DNA of 64,000 nt. It comes from Pseudoalteromonas spongiae UST010723-006 (GTDB taxonomy: Bacteria; Pseudomonadota; Gammaproteobacteria; Enterobacterales; Alteromonadaceae). Each line of letters opens with the position of its first letter. Position 1 is the first letter of the stretch. Of the stretch, positions 34,125 to 42,372 are shown one piece after another. A program made the position numbers and the translations under genes. The notes beneath the pieces are model-generated. The model had not been told where the DNA came from. It saw nothing but the letters and a program-made list of their open reading frames with translations, and ran no database searches. Where the stretch lies: assembly GCF_000238255.3 (NCBI RefSeq), contig NZ_CP011040.1, positions 1,488,001 to 1,552,000 of the forward strand, given 5' to 3'.

Positions 34125-34616
34125 TTACCTCAGGCAAAACTTTGGCCACCCTTTATTTAAGCGCCACCATGCTTCTACAGCATACCGCAATTCGTAGCTA
34201 TCTATACTTTTTAAACCGACCTTCCATTCATAATCACAGAATGGCGACTCATTGATAACACATCCTAGCTTTACAGTGTCAACGTGCCCCATATTGAATA
34301 AGTGCTGCTTTAGTCGTTTATTAATATCTTCCTCAGTACCTGAGTATACGACATATGATTGAGAATCAACCTGTTCAATTAATGTAGTGCCTTTAGGTGG
34401 ATTCTTTCTAATCCTTTTATTTTTGCCAGTGACTTCGGATATGGCATCTCGCATTTCAGCAGCAGGCATTGTTGTTTCTATCCAGTAGACACCAGGAGAT
34501 GACGGAACTATTTCATCGATGCAAGTTGTATTAATTACTGGAATAGACTGCTTGGACAAATGTACTTCTTCACCAAATTTTGCTAGTAAATCTTTCAGTC
34601 TTTCAAGATTGCTCAT
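34125..34616 (-). CDS. GIY-YIG-like domain protein, integron cassette cargo
   Basis: A 163-residue protein. Residues ~43-50 (PGVYWIET) and ~95-110 (YVVYSGTEEDINKRLKQHLF) follow the GIY-YIG pattern of a strand, the YIG-like strand ending SG, and the Arg helix. The later ELRYAVEAWWRLNKGWPKFC carries the conserved Glu and the N-x-GWP-like end of this nuclease fold. The classical GIY tripeptide is GVY, and the second Tyr is replaced (YSG), so cleavage activity is possible but unproven. Start is ATG 34616 (GGAGGAAG upstream). First cassette of the array on this strand. Confidence 0.65.
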   Translation of the reverse strand: MSNLERLKDLLAKFGEEVHLSKQSIPVINTTCIDEIVPSSPGVYWIETTMPAAEMRDAISEVTGKNKRIRKNPPKGTTLIEQVDSQSYVVYSGTEEDINKRLKQHLFNMGHVDTVKLGCVINESPFCDYEWKVGLKSIDSYELRYAVEAWWRLNKGWPKFCLR

Positions 34617-34998
34617 TACTTCCTCCGTGAAAGCTAACAATTTAATATCGACCCATTGGGTCGTTTTCCTGAATATAGGAGAAACGCATAGCAACTGAGC
34701 ATAAAATCAGTGCTGAAAAATAATTTTTTATGGCCGTTTTTCGCGCATTGCCAACTTTGCAGACTGTTGCTAAAAGTCTTTTCCGCTCAACTAAACCCCA
34801 AAGCAAAGTTATGAACGCGAGAAAAGAACTTCACGTAAAAGGGCTTACATGGATGACTAGCGCGTTACTTGCTGACGTTTATCTGATTTAACTTAAGCAT
34901 TAAAACAGCAAACATGTATTGCTAACAATTAAAAAACACCCCACACCTAATACCGCTAACGACACCTAACACCACCACTAACAACGCCTAACCAAACG
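34617..34998. other. Cassette-array border and empty gap
   Basis: GTTAGCTTT (34,629-34,637, minus) is the first crossover of the minus-strand array. Just beyond is the perfect 15-bp inverted repeat CGACCCATTGGGTCG (34,649-34,663). No integrase gene, attI site or other gene is seen up to 34,998. Confidence 0.5.
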
Positions 34999-35826
34999 CT
35001 AATATTCCTTTAAATACGGTTTTAATGTCGGAGCCATATGCTGTGGTAACCAACGCAGCATTACAGCTGTAAACTGCTTACTGTGGTTAAGCTTTGCAAG
35101 CGCTGCATCAATCGCTTTAATTGCAATGTCGCCTTGCGGGTTTTTGCTACAACCAATATATCCGGTTGCTACCGCTTTTGCTTCTTGTACGCTTAGTTGC
35201 GTGAGCTCATTATTGGCGTCCATCAATTTACTTAAATAGGCGTGTTCGCTGGGGTAGCCCAAAATAATGTCCACCCGCCCTTTTAACAACATATAGGTTA
35301 AACTTTCAAGCGAATCGCGGCCTGCGCGAGTTGATAGCTGTTCGCTAGGCGATGATCTTAGTATTGCATCTATTTCTTTACTGTATGACCGATTAAGTGT
35401 GGTGCCCACGGTTAAACCGTGATTTAAAATTAAATAACGCAACGACACATCAGTGCGGTTGCCAAGTTCTAATTTATCAACCAATGATTTACGCATGGCA
35501 ATAGCAGGCGATAACCCAAGTGTAGAATATTGCTCAGTAAAGCTAATAAACTGTTCGCGTTCTTGATTACGATACAAAGACGCCATACAAAACACCTGAT
35601 CACTTCTGCCAAGCGCTTTCACCGCTCTACTTGCCGGCATAACATGACGTTTAAATTTATAACCCACTAAGTTTTTAGAAACCAAATCAATTACTTGCTC
35701 GTCTCTTCCTTGACCCATGTATTCGCCTTTTAAAATATAGTAAGGAGGGTAATCAACCACAATCCAATTGATCACTTCAGCTAGGCAATACGTGGGGAGC
35801 AGCAATACAAGTAACAAATTGCGCAC
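34999..35826 (-). CDS. Periplasmic solute-binding-type protein (amino-acid SBP fold)
   Basis: A 275-residue secreted protein, type 3 solute-binding fold (SBP_bac_3), as in TIGR02285-like proteins. Signal peptide NLLLVLLLPTYCLA, then VINWIVVDYPPYYI (domain 1 start), RTGVR-like RVDIILGYPSEHAYL and a C-terminal helix. No ABC permease or ATPase adjoins, so it may be a stand-alone sensor or binding protein. Start set at GTG 35826 because GAGGCG lies upstream and the signal peptide then begins cleanly; the upstream GTG at 35850 is possible. Confidence 0.75.
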   Translation of the reverse strand: MRNLLLVLLLPTYCLAEVINWIVVDYPPYYILKGEYMGQGRDEQVIDLVSKNLVGYKFKRHVMPASRAVKALGRSDQVFCMASLYRNQEREQFISFTEQYSTLGLSPAIAMRKSLVDKLELGNRTDVSLRYLILNHGLTVGTTLNRSYSKEIDAILRSSPSEQLSTRAGRDSLESLTYMLLKGRVDIILGYPSEHAYLSKLMDANNELTQLSVQEAKAVATGYIGCSKNPQGDIAIKAIDAALAKLNHSKQFTAVMLRWLPQHMAPTLKPYLKEY

Positions 35827-36054
35827 TTTTTTCGCCTCAAATTTAACCACGCTATAAGTCTAGGCTAACACGCTGAAATTTCTTCATAAGAACAAATTTA
35901 ACTAATAAATAGAGTGTTTATACCAGAGCGTGTTGAACTTTACGGTCTAACGCTTAAATATGAGCAAAACTAAAATACGTCGCTTTATGCTGTTTCACGG
36001 GGTAAACTAATTTTTCGCGGCTGCACATCAATTTCAGTCACAAAGAGAAATACC

Positions 36055-36492
36055 ATGATTGTAGAAAATGTGCTTCCTAACAACTACGCAGAATTGCTAG
36101 CTGTTTGGGAAAATTCAGTCCGAGCAACGCATGACTTTATTACAAAACAGGACATTGCGTATTTTAAACCCATTATTTTAACGCAGGCGTTTCCAGTGGT
36201 AACGCTAAAATGTGTTAAAAATGATTTGGGTGCAATATTAGGATTTATTGGCGTTCATCAACACAAAATTGAAATGCTGTTTGTGCTTAATGCGGCACGC
36301 GGTAAAGGCATTGGTACATTATTGTTGAACTATGCCATTGATCAGTTAGCGGCAACAAAAGTGGATGTCAATGAGCAAAACCCTCAAGCTGTTGGTTTTT
36401 ATCAACACAGGGGATTTCACATTAATGCCCGCTCGCCAATTGATGATTTGGGTAAGCCCTTTCCAATATTGCGTATGACATTGCAGCCTTAA
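36055..36492 (+). CDS. GNAT family N-acetyltransferase
   Basis: A 145-residue GNAT, similar in plan to the YjaB-type enzymes: SVRATHDFITKQDI near the N terminus and the acetyl-CoA loop IEMLFVLNAARGKGIGTLLLNYA; motif B is NEQNPQAVGFYQHRGF. Transcribed alone, with a strong terminator 53 bp downstream. Confidence 0.88.
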   Translation: MIVENVLPNNYAELLAVWENSVRATHDFITKQDIAYFKPIILTQAFPVVTLKCVKNDLGAILGFIGVHQHKIEMLFVLNAARGKGIGTLLLNYAIDQLAATKVDVNEQNPQAVGFYQHRGFHINARSPIDDLGKPFPILRMTLQP

Positions 36493-36544
36493 ACAATAAC
36501 CATGTAACACGGCTCGGTTGGTCGTCACCACATTGTTAGAACAT

Positions 36545-36573
36545 AAGCCCAAAGCTAATAACTTTGGGCTTTT
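36545..36573 (+). terminator. Rho-independent terminator
   Basis: AAGCCCAAAG (36545-36554) pairs perfectly with CTTTGGGCTT (36562-36571) around a 7-base loop, followed by TT. Confidence 0.75.
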
Positions 36574-36656
36574 GCGTTTATGTAAAAGTCTAATTACCGT
36601 TGTTGATATGCCTATAAAAGACAGCGTTTTAATCAAATAACAATAAAGGAAGTAGC

Positions 36657-37178
36657 ATGCGAAAAATCGAGGTCATGACTTACACACCACTATGGCGTGA
36701 ACACTTCGAGCGTGAAGTCGCGTTAATTTCAGCGATACTTGGTGCTAACTTAATCGCAATTGAGCATATTGGCAGTACGTCGGTGCCTAATTTGGCGGCA
36801 AAGCCAGTGATTGATATTTTGCTAGAAGTAAAATCCCTCGATGTGCTCGACACATGCAACGCAGCCCTTCAACACATTAGCTACAAAGCCAAAGGGGAAA
36901 ATGGCATTAGTGGTCGGCGCTACTTTCAAAAAGGTGGGGATAAACGCAGTCATCATATTCATGCCTTCGCAAAAGGGGATGAGCACCTCTTTAAGCATCG
37001 CGTTTTTCGCGACTACCTTATTGCAATGCCAAATATCGCTACTGAATACGCTAAAATCAAACAAGATGCAGCAATAAGTTGTAACAATAACAGTGCGTTA
37101 TATTGTGAATTAAAATCAGATTTTATTGCCCAACATCTTGCTCTTGCAGTACAGTGGCATCACAAAAATAATCTTTAA
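36657..37178 (+). CDS. GrpB-like (nucleotidyltransferase-fold) protein
   Basis: A 173-residue protein of the GrpB/UPF0157 family, which has the nucleotidyltransferase fold. The family motif GSTSVPNLAAKPVIDILLEV (with the D-x-D-like VIDILLEV) is clear, followed by HHIHAFAKGDEHLFKHRVFRDYL. It could transfer nucleotide or amino-acid groups, but substrates are not known. Start at ATG 36657 with AAAGGAAG upstream. Confidence 0.88.
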   Translation: MRKIEVMTYTPLWREHFEREVALISAILGANLIAIEHIGSTSVPNLAAKPVIDILLEVKSLDVLDTCNAALQHISYKAKGENGISGRRYFQKGGDKRSHHIHAFAKGDEHLFKHRVFRDYLIAMPNIATEYAKIKQDAAISCNNNSALYCELKSDFIAQHLALAVQWHHKNNL

Positions 37179-37221
37179 ACGGAACTGGCGTATTTAACCC
37201 AATTTTATACGCAACAATATC

Positions 37222-37626
37222 ATGGTCGACCTAACTCAATATCACCTTACCCTGTTAGTCCTTGGCTTAACCGCTATGTTAATGATAGTGCAGCTGTTAA
37301 TTGCCGATGTACTGGCAATTGTAAAAAAGCACCCTCCCGGATTTCCAGTTGAAAACAATCACGAAAATTTATTATTTCGTGCCAATCGCACTCATCTAAA
37401 CATTAATGAAAGCATTGCCATTTTTATTTTAAGCATAGCGTTTGCGATAGCCATGAATGCCAATAGCAATGTGGTTAACGGAGCCGCGCTCAGCTACTTT
37501 GTTGCACGCGCCCTGTATACACTTTGTTATTACTTAAATTTAAAATTATTGCGTAGCGCATTATTTGCCATCAGTTTAGTGGCGCTTATTGTGATAAATA
37601 TCGCAGGTTTTATTGCGTGGTTTTAG
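37222..37626 (+). CDS. MAPEG-family membrane protein
   Basis: A 134-residue four-helix membrane protein of the MAPEG family: LTQYHLTLLVLGLTAMLM, then FRANRTHLNINESIAIFILSIAFA (the conserved R..N..E..), ALYTLCYYLN and a last helix. MAPEG proteins use glutathione, so it is in keeping with the GSTs elsewhere in the window. It overlaps nothing and is followed 8 bp later by the methyltransferase. Confidence 0.85.
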   Translation: MVDLTQYHLTLLVLGLTAMLMIVQLLIADVLAIVKKHPPGFPVENNHENLLFRANRTHLNINESIAIFILSIAFAIAMNANSNVVNGAALSYFVARALYTLCYYLNLKLLRSALFAISLVALIVINIAGFIAWF

Positions 37627-37634
37627 AGGAAAAC

Positions 37635-38273
37635 ATGGATAATAACGCTCTCTCGGTCGATACATTTAATCGTTTAACCAAGCAATACCAAGACAAATAT
37701 ATGGACTTCGACCATTATTTTGATAGCTACGATACCTTTTGCCAGCTATTAAAAACTAAAAATGCCAGTGTGCTCGAAATTGGCTGCGGTCCAGGTAATG
37801 TAACTAGGTACCTATTAAATAAACGAAATAACCTTCAGATCACAGGCATTGATCTGGCACCCAATATGATTGAACTTGCCAAAGCGAATAACCCAACAGC
37901 CAAGTTCAGGGTGATGGGTTCACGTAATTTAAGTGATTTAAATCATCGCTTTGACGCTGTATTTAGTGGTTTTTGTACACCTTATTTAAACACCCTAGAA
38001 GTTGAAAATCTTATTAAAAATGTCTCGAACTGTTTAACAGCAGGAGGGCTTTTTCATATCAGCACTATGGAAGGTGAAAATGCGCGTTCAGGCCTGCAAA
38101 CATCCAGCAAGGGCGACCAAATGTACATTTACTATCATACCTTTAGTGACATCACAGCCATGCTTGAAAAATACGCATTTGAAATTATTAAGGTTAACCG
38201 TAAAGTGATGAATTCGGATGCAACAACGCCTGATACAGATCTGTTCATTTACGCTAAAAAACGCGCGCAATAG
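37635..38273 (+). CDS. SAM-dependent methyltransferase (class I)
   Basis: A 212-residue enzyme. Motif I VLEIGCGPGNVTRYLL (about 49-64) and IDLAPNMIELAKAN, motif II FDAVFSGFCTPYL. Resembles small metabolite O- or N-methyltransferases. Start is ATG 37635 with AGAGGA upstream; an earlier in-frame start would overlap the MAPEG gene. It lies 8 bp after the MAPEG gene and 8 bp before the next gene, so the cluster is one operon. Confidence 0.88.
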   Translation: MDNNALSVDTFNRLTKQYQDKYMDFDHYFDSYDTFCQLLKTKNASVLEIGCGPGNVTRYLLNKRNNLQITGIDLAPNMIELAKANNPTAKFRVMGSRNLSDLNHRFDAVFSGFCTPYLNTLEVENLIKNVSNCLTAGGLFHISTMEGENARSGLQTSSKGDQMYIYYHTFSDITAMLEKYAFEIIKVNRKVMNSDATTPDTDLFIYAKKRAQ

Positions 38274-38281
38274 GAAATACT

Positions 38282-38653
38282 ATGTTTAACCAACACGTGC
38301 TCTACGTCACAATTAATAAAGACCACATTACTATCGATAACTTTGACGCTAACAAACAGCAAGTGATCACTGGTACGTTTTCTAATGCACGATTAGCTAT
38401 CGCACATTTTCAAGCTTGCGAAGCCAAACTCAAAGACGCTATCAGCCAAGTACAAACTAAATCGCTGCTGCAAACGCTCACCTTAGTTATGCACCAAAGA
38501 GCACTGAACGACGGTGGTTTGTGTGAAATTGAAGAACGTATTTTACTTGAACTTGGGTTAGGTGCTGGTGCAAGCAAGGTATTTATTTGGCAAGGACAAC
38601 CACTCACAAGCGAGCTAATCGCACAAAAAGTTTACGAGAAGGGGCAATCATGA
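38282..38653 (+). CDS. Conserved protein of unknown function
   Basis: A 123-residue protein: N-terminal beta-hairpin-like VLYVTINKDHITIDNFDANKQQVITGTF, a helical middle, and ALNDGGLCEIEERILLELGLGAGASKVFIWQGQPLTSELI. I do not recognise the family. Its TGA overlaps the ATG of the PhzF gene (ATGA), so it is translated together with it. Confidence 0.6.
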   Translation: MFNQHVLYVTINKDHITIDNFDANKQQVITGTFSNARLAIAHFQACEAKLKDAISQVQTKSLLQTLTLVMHQRALNDGGLCEIEERILLELGLGAGASKVFIWQGQPLTSELIAQKVYEKGQS

Positions 38654-39447
38654 AACTTGAAATGCAGGTGATTGATGCATTCACCAATGAGCGATTTAAA
38701 GGCAACTCTGCGGCAGTGATCATTACTGATGCTTGGCTAAGTGACAGCCAAATGCAAAATATTGCCAGTGAAAACAACTTATCAGAAACCGCTTATTTAG
38801 TGAAAAATGAGGCTAATGTTTACCATATTCGCTGGTTTTCGCCACTTACAGAGATTGATTTTTGCGGCCACGCCACGCTTGCATCGGCCTTTGTTCTATT
38901 TTCTAAATACCCAGAAAAGTCAGAATTTACATTTTTCGCAAGCGCCGTCGGTGAAATGACCATAGTGAAAAACGCCCTCGGCCGTATTGAAATGGACTTT
39001 CCAAATCGCAAACCAACACCCGTTGAGCCACACCAAGTGCCCGCGGCATTGCTTGAAGGCTTATCACACACGCCACTTGAAGTGCTTAAAAACGACCAAG
39101 CCTATTTCGCTATTTATGACAATGAAGACATCGTTACTGCCATCACAGCAGATGCTGAAAAACTTAAAACCCTTGCACCTTTAGATGTGACCGTGAGTGC
39201 ACCGAGCACACAATTTGATTGTGCATCACGCTATTTTTGGCCCGCCAATGGCGGGGATGAAGATCCGGTAACCGGCTCTATTCACACAGGACTTGCACCC
39301 TACTGGGCTGAAAAATTGAATAAACAGCAAATTGTGGCGCTGCAAGCATCAAAACGCAGTGGCATTTTGTATTGTGAAGTAACAGACACCCGTGTCAAAA
39401 TCTCTGGCGATGCAGTGCAATACCTAACAGGTACCATTACAATTTAA
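38650..39447 (+). CDS. PhzF-family isomerase/epimerase
   Basis: A 265-residue PhzF/DapF-fold enzyme. The N-terminal MQVIDAFTNERFKGNSAAV and the catalytic Glu46 in NNLSETAYL match PhzF. DFCGHATLASAF and GGDEDPVTGSIHTGLAPYW are the family's second and third signatures (the latter with the conserved D-P-V-T-G-S). Isomerises or epimerises small acids; the substrate is unknown and it need not make phenazine. Start at ATG 38650, overlapping the preceding stop. Confidence 0.9.
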   Translation: MKLEMQVIDAFTNERFKGNSAAVIITDAWLSDSQMQNIASENNLSETAYLVKNEANVYHIRWFSPLTEIDFCGHATLASAFVLFSKYPEKSEFTFFASAVGEMTIVKNALGRIEMDFPNRKPTPVEPHQVPAALLEGLSHTPLEVLKNDQAYFAIYDNEDIVTAITADAEKLKTLAPLDVTVSAPSTQFDCASRYFWPANGGDEDPVTGSIHTGLAPYWAEKLNKQQIVALQASKRSGILYCEVTDTRVKISGDAVQYLTGTITI

Positions 39448-39465
39448 GCAAAATCAGCAATGGTA

Positions 39466-39873
39466 TTACTTCAGCTTGTTCGGTTTCGCTTTTAGGCGTT
39501 TACCCGCAAGATTTAAAAAACGCTGAAACGTTGGGCAAGCTAAATGATGTGGCGCGCTGCACTCAGCAGCGTGGCGCAAGCCATCTCGTATCGCCGTCAT
39601 CGATTTAATTTGTTTATCGAGCTCGTCGGCTTTTTCAAGCAATAACGAGCGATTCACCTCAACGCCTTTCGGCAGCAGCATTTCAGCAATTTCATCGAGC
39701 GATAAACCAACGTAGCGCCCCAAATTAATTAGCGCTAACTTCTCTAATACCTGTTTGTCGTAATAACGGCGTAACCCATTGCGACCGGCAGAGCGGATCA
39801 GCCCTTTTTCTTCGTAATAACGTAAAGTTGATGGTTTTAAACCCGATTGTTTAGCAACTTGCGCAATATCCAT
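39466..39873 (-). CDS. MerR-family transcriptional regulator
   Basis: A 135-residue MerR-type regulator: DIAQVAKQSGLKPSTLRYYEEKGLI winged HTH, a coiled-coil dimer helix and a short C-terminal part with CSAPHHLACPTFQRFLN containing two Cys. Start is ATG 39873. It lies opposite the TehB-like methyltransferase gene, and the intergenic DNA has a promoter of the MerR type (see 39,892-39,922), so this regulator most likely controls the gene run starting at 39,955. Confidence 0.88.
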   Translation of the reverse strand: MDIAQVAKQSGLKPSTLRYYEEKGLIRSAGRNGLRRYYDKQVLEKLALINLGRYVGLSLDEIAEMLLPKGVEVNRSLLLEKADELDKQIKSMTAIRDGLRHAAECSAPHHLACPTFQRFLNLAGKRLKAKPNKLK

Positions 39874-39891
39874 AATTTTTCTCGCATGCAC

Positions 39892-39922
39892 TTGACTTAC
39901 AGTCGACTTGAAGTAATACCCT
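39892..39922 (+). promoter_or_regulatory. MerR-type promoter with 19-bp spacer
   Basis: TTGACT (39892-39897) and TACCCT (39917-39922) are 19 bp apart, longer than the normal 17, which is the spacing of promoters twisted by MerR-family activators. The dyad CTT-AC-AGTCGACT-TG-AAG (39896-39913) lies in the spacer. Confidence 0.65.
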
Positions 39923-39954
39923 TATTCTATTGTTTAAATTAACAGGCGTAAATC

Positions 39955-40560
39955 ATGACCTTTGACAGCATGTGGGATACACGATTTTCAAACAGCGAAT
40001 ATGCTTACGGCACTCAAGCAAATGACTTTTTAAAACAACACGTTTCATCACTTAAGGCAAACAAAGTGCTCACACTTGCAGAAGGAGAAGGACGCAATGC
40101 AGTATTTCTTGCTCAGCAAGGCTTTGAGGTCTGCGCCGTCGACGCGTCAATCAAAGGGTTAGAAAAAGCAGCGCGATTAGCTGACAAGCACAAGGTAAAC
40201 ATTGAGTTTATTCACGCTGATTTAACCAACTTTGATTTAGGTGAAAATAAATGGGATAGCATCATCTCAATTTTTGTCCCGTTTTCACAAGCGCATAGAC
40301 GTTTACTTCACGCCAATGTGGTTAAAAGTTTAAAACCAAATGGGGTATTTTTACTTGAAGCCTACACCCCCGAGCAAATTCATTTAGGCACAGGCGGCGG
40401 CAAAGACATCAGTACAATGATCACAACAACACAGCTTAAAAATGAATTAGCCGGGCTAGATTTCACATTGCTACAAAGCCTTAAGCGCACTGTTATTGAA
40501 GGTACATTTCATACCGGTGAGGCAGCTGTGATCCAAGCGATTGCGAGAAAATCACTATAA
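39955..40560 (+). CDS. TehB-like SAM-dependent methyltransferase
   Basis: A 201-residue methyltransferase of the TehB/thiopurine-like type: MWDTRFSNSEYAYGTQANDFL, then LTLAEGEGRNAVFLAQQG (a variant motif I with Glu-Gly-Glu-Gly), VDASIKGLEKAARL, and ISIFVPFSQAHRRLL. The replaced motif I (AEGEGRNAVFLA) is usual in this branch. Members methylate small S, Se or Te compounds; the substrate is unknown. It is the first gene under the MerR-type promoter. Confidence 0.88.
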   Translation: MTFDSMWDTRFSNSEYAYGTQANDFLKQHVSSLKANKVLTLAEGEGRNAVFLAQQGFEVCAVDASIKGLEKAARLADKHKVNIEFIHADLTNFDLGENKWDSIISIFVPFSQAHRRLLHANVVKSLKPNGVFLLEAYTPEQIHLGTGGGKDISTMITTTQLKNELAGLDFTLLQSLKRTVIEGTFHTGEAAVIQAIARKSL

Positions 40561-40633
40561 ATCATATAGCTAAAATGTTAAAAAGGCGCTCAATCAAACG
40601 TTTAAAAACAATAATTTATAAAAAGGAAGATTC

Positions 40634-41389
40634 ATGCGTTTTTCTCTTGCGTTAAGCCTGATGTTAGGCCTTGCGAGTTATGCGGTTAATGCCAAAAATA
40701 GTGACTTGAGCGTGTTTGATCAGTCACGCGACCGTCATATTCCAGTGACAGTCTCAAAGCCCACAAATTCAGCAAGTTGCACGCAAAAAAATCAATGTCC
40801 GGTCGCCATAATTAGCGCGGGATATGGCATTAAACACACTGAATACCAATTTATTGAAACTTTGCTCAATAAAAATGGGTTTTTAACTATCGCTGTAGGG
40901 CACGAACTGCCCAATGACCCACCGCTATCAGTTAGCGGCGACTTATACCAAACGCGCAGCGAAAACTGGCAACGTGGCGCACAAACACTGCGTTTTGTTA
41001 AATCGCACTATGCCAACAAATACACACACTATAACTTTAATGCGCTCACGTTAATCGGCCATTCAAACGGTGGCGATATTTCGTCGTGGCTTGCTAATGA
41101 AAACGTCGATTATATCGAGCGCGTGATCACTATCGATCATCGCCGTGTACCGCTTCCTCGAAATCCAAATATTAAGGTGCTCTCAATTCGTGGCAGCGAC
41201 TTCCCAGCCGATAAAGGTGTGCTTTATAGCGAAAGCGAAACTCAGCAGCTACCTGTATGTGTTGTTAAAATTGCAAAATCTCGTCATAACGATATGTACG
41301 ACGGTGGCCCTAAGTGGTTAAAACAGGCAATAAACGCACACATCACGCAGTTTTTAAACAACCAACCTTGTCATTCTAAAAGCGAGTAA
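40634..41389 (+). CDS. Secreted alpha/beta hydrolase
   Basis: A 251-residue protein with a signal peptide (1-20). The nucleophile elbow is LIGHSNGGDISSW with Ser144; an acid follows in SIRGSDFPADKG and the catalytic His in KSRHNDMYDGG. It resembles the small secreted hydrolases of the alpha/beta superfamily; the substrate is unknown. It stops 1 bp before the GNAT gene start (TAATATG), so the two are co-transcribed. Confidence 0.85.
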   Translation: MRFSLALSLMLGLASYAVNAKNSDLSVFDQSRDRHIPVTVSKPTNSASCTQKNQCPVAIISAGYGIKHTEYQFIETLLNKNGFLTIAVGHELPNDPPLSVSGDLYQTRSENWQRGAQTLRFVKSHYANKYTHYNFNALTLIGHSNGGDISSWLANENVDYIERVITIDHRRVPLPRNPNIKVLSIRGSDFPADKGVLYSESETQQLPVCVVKIAKSRHNDMYDGGPKWLKQAINAHITQFLNNQPCHSKSE

Positions 41390-41390
41390 T

Positions 41391-41885
41391 ATGAAAGATC
41401 TGTGCTTGTTCAATAGCCAACGACTCACGGTGTCGGCGTTAAAGCAAACGCTAAACCATGTTGAACTTAACCAGCTGATTGCAATTTTAAGTCCCGAGGT
41501 AACACGTTACTTACCACTTAGTTTTCACGGGATTACAACACCTGTTGATGCAAAGGTTTGGTTAAATGAACAAGCACACACAAGCCAAGTTTATGGCATC
41601 TATCACAATGCCGAGTTAACACTGATTGGCTTACTTATAATTTATGAAAACAATGGCCATGCACATATTGGTTATTTATTTAACGCGCAATATTGGGGCA
41701 AAGGTTACGCCAGTGAACTACTAAAAGCACTCATTCACTATGGCAGAGCAAAAACACAGTGGCGCGTAATACTCGGTGGCGTAAGCATTGATAATCCAGC
41801 ATCGGCGCACGTGCTAAGCAAAATGGGGTTTACCAAAACGCCTTCTAACACCAGCGATATGCTGCAGTTTGAATTGGCGCTTTAA
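41391..41885 (+). CDS. GNAT family N-acetyltransferase
   Basis: A 164-residue RimJ/RimL-type GNAT: FLPLSFHGITTPVDAKVWLN-like entry (RYLPLSFHGI), IGYLFNAQYWGKGYASELLKALI with the acetyl-CoA loop, and VSIDNPASAHVLSKMGF as motif B. Start at ATG 41391. The DUF523 gene begins 8 bp after its stop. Confidence 0.88.
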   Translation: MKDLCLFNSQRLTVSALKQTLNHVELNQLIAILSPEVTRYLPLSFHGITTPVDAKVWLNEQAHTSQVYGIYHNAELTLIGLLIIYENNGHAHIGYLFNAQYWGKGYASELLKALIHYGRAKTQWRVILGGVSIDNPASAHVLSKMGFTKTPSNTSDMLQFELAL

Positions 41886-41892
41886 TAATCTG

Positions 41893-42357
41893 ATGCAAAA
41901 ATTACTAATAAGCAGCTGTTTGTTTGGCAATCCTGTACGCTACAACGGCAAAGCGCTCGCCCTTGAGTTACAAACGCTGAAACAGCATTTTGAACTTTTG
42001 CCTTTTTGCCCCGAAGTAAGCACAGGTTTGCCAATTCCAAGGCCGGCTGCTGAAATTATCTATCGCCAAAAACACAATACCACACGCGTGATACAAGATG
42101 ACGGACTTGATGTTACCGACGCATTTATGCTCGGCGCAAAACTCACCTTAAAATTTTGCCAAACACACCATATAAAATTGGCGTTATTAACCGAATTTAG
42201 CCCTAGCTGTGGCAGCACTGAAATATATGACGGCACCTTTTCAGGCAGTAAAGTAAGTGGACAAGGCGTCACTGCACAGCTGCTAAACCAGCATGGCGTA
42301 AAAGTATTTAATCAGTTCAATATTAATGCTTTAATTGAACGGATAACTAGGGCCTAG
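41893..42357 (+). CDS. DUF523 protein
   Basis: A 154-residue protein of DUF523 (YbbK-like): LLISSCLFGNPVRYNGKA, PFCPEVSTGLPIPRPAAEI and TEFSPSCGSTEIYDGTFSGSKVSGQGVTAQLL. Conserved Cys residues (SSCLFG, FCPEV, PSCGS) could bind a metal or a thiol cofactor. Family function is not established. Start ATG 41893 follows the GNAT stop closely. Confidence 0.85.
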   Translation: MQKLLISSCLFGNPVRYNGKALALELQTLKQHFELLPFCPEVSTGLPIPRPAAEIIYRQKHNTTRVIQDDGLDVTDAFMLGAKLTLKFCQTHHIKLALLTEFSPSCGSTEIYDGTFSGSKVSGQGVTAQLLNQHGVKVFNQFNINALIERITRA

Positions 42358-42372
42358 CAAGGAACACCAAAC

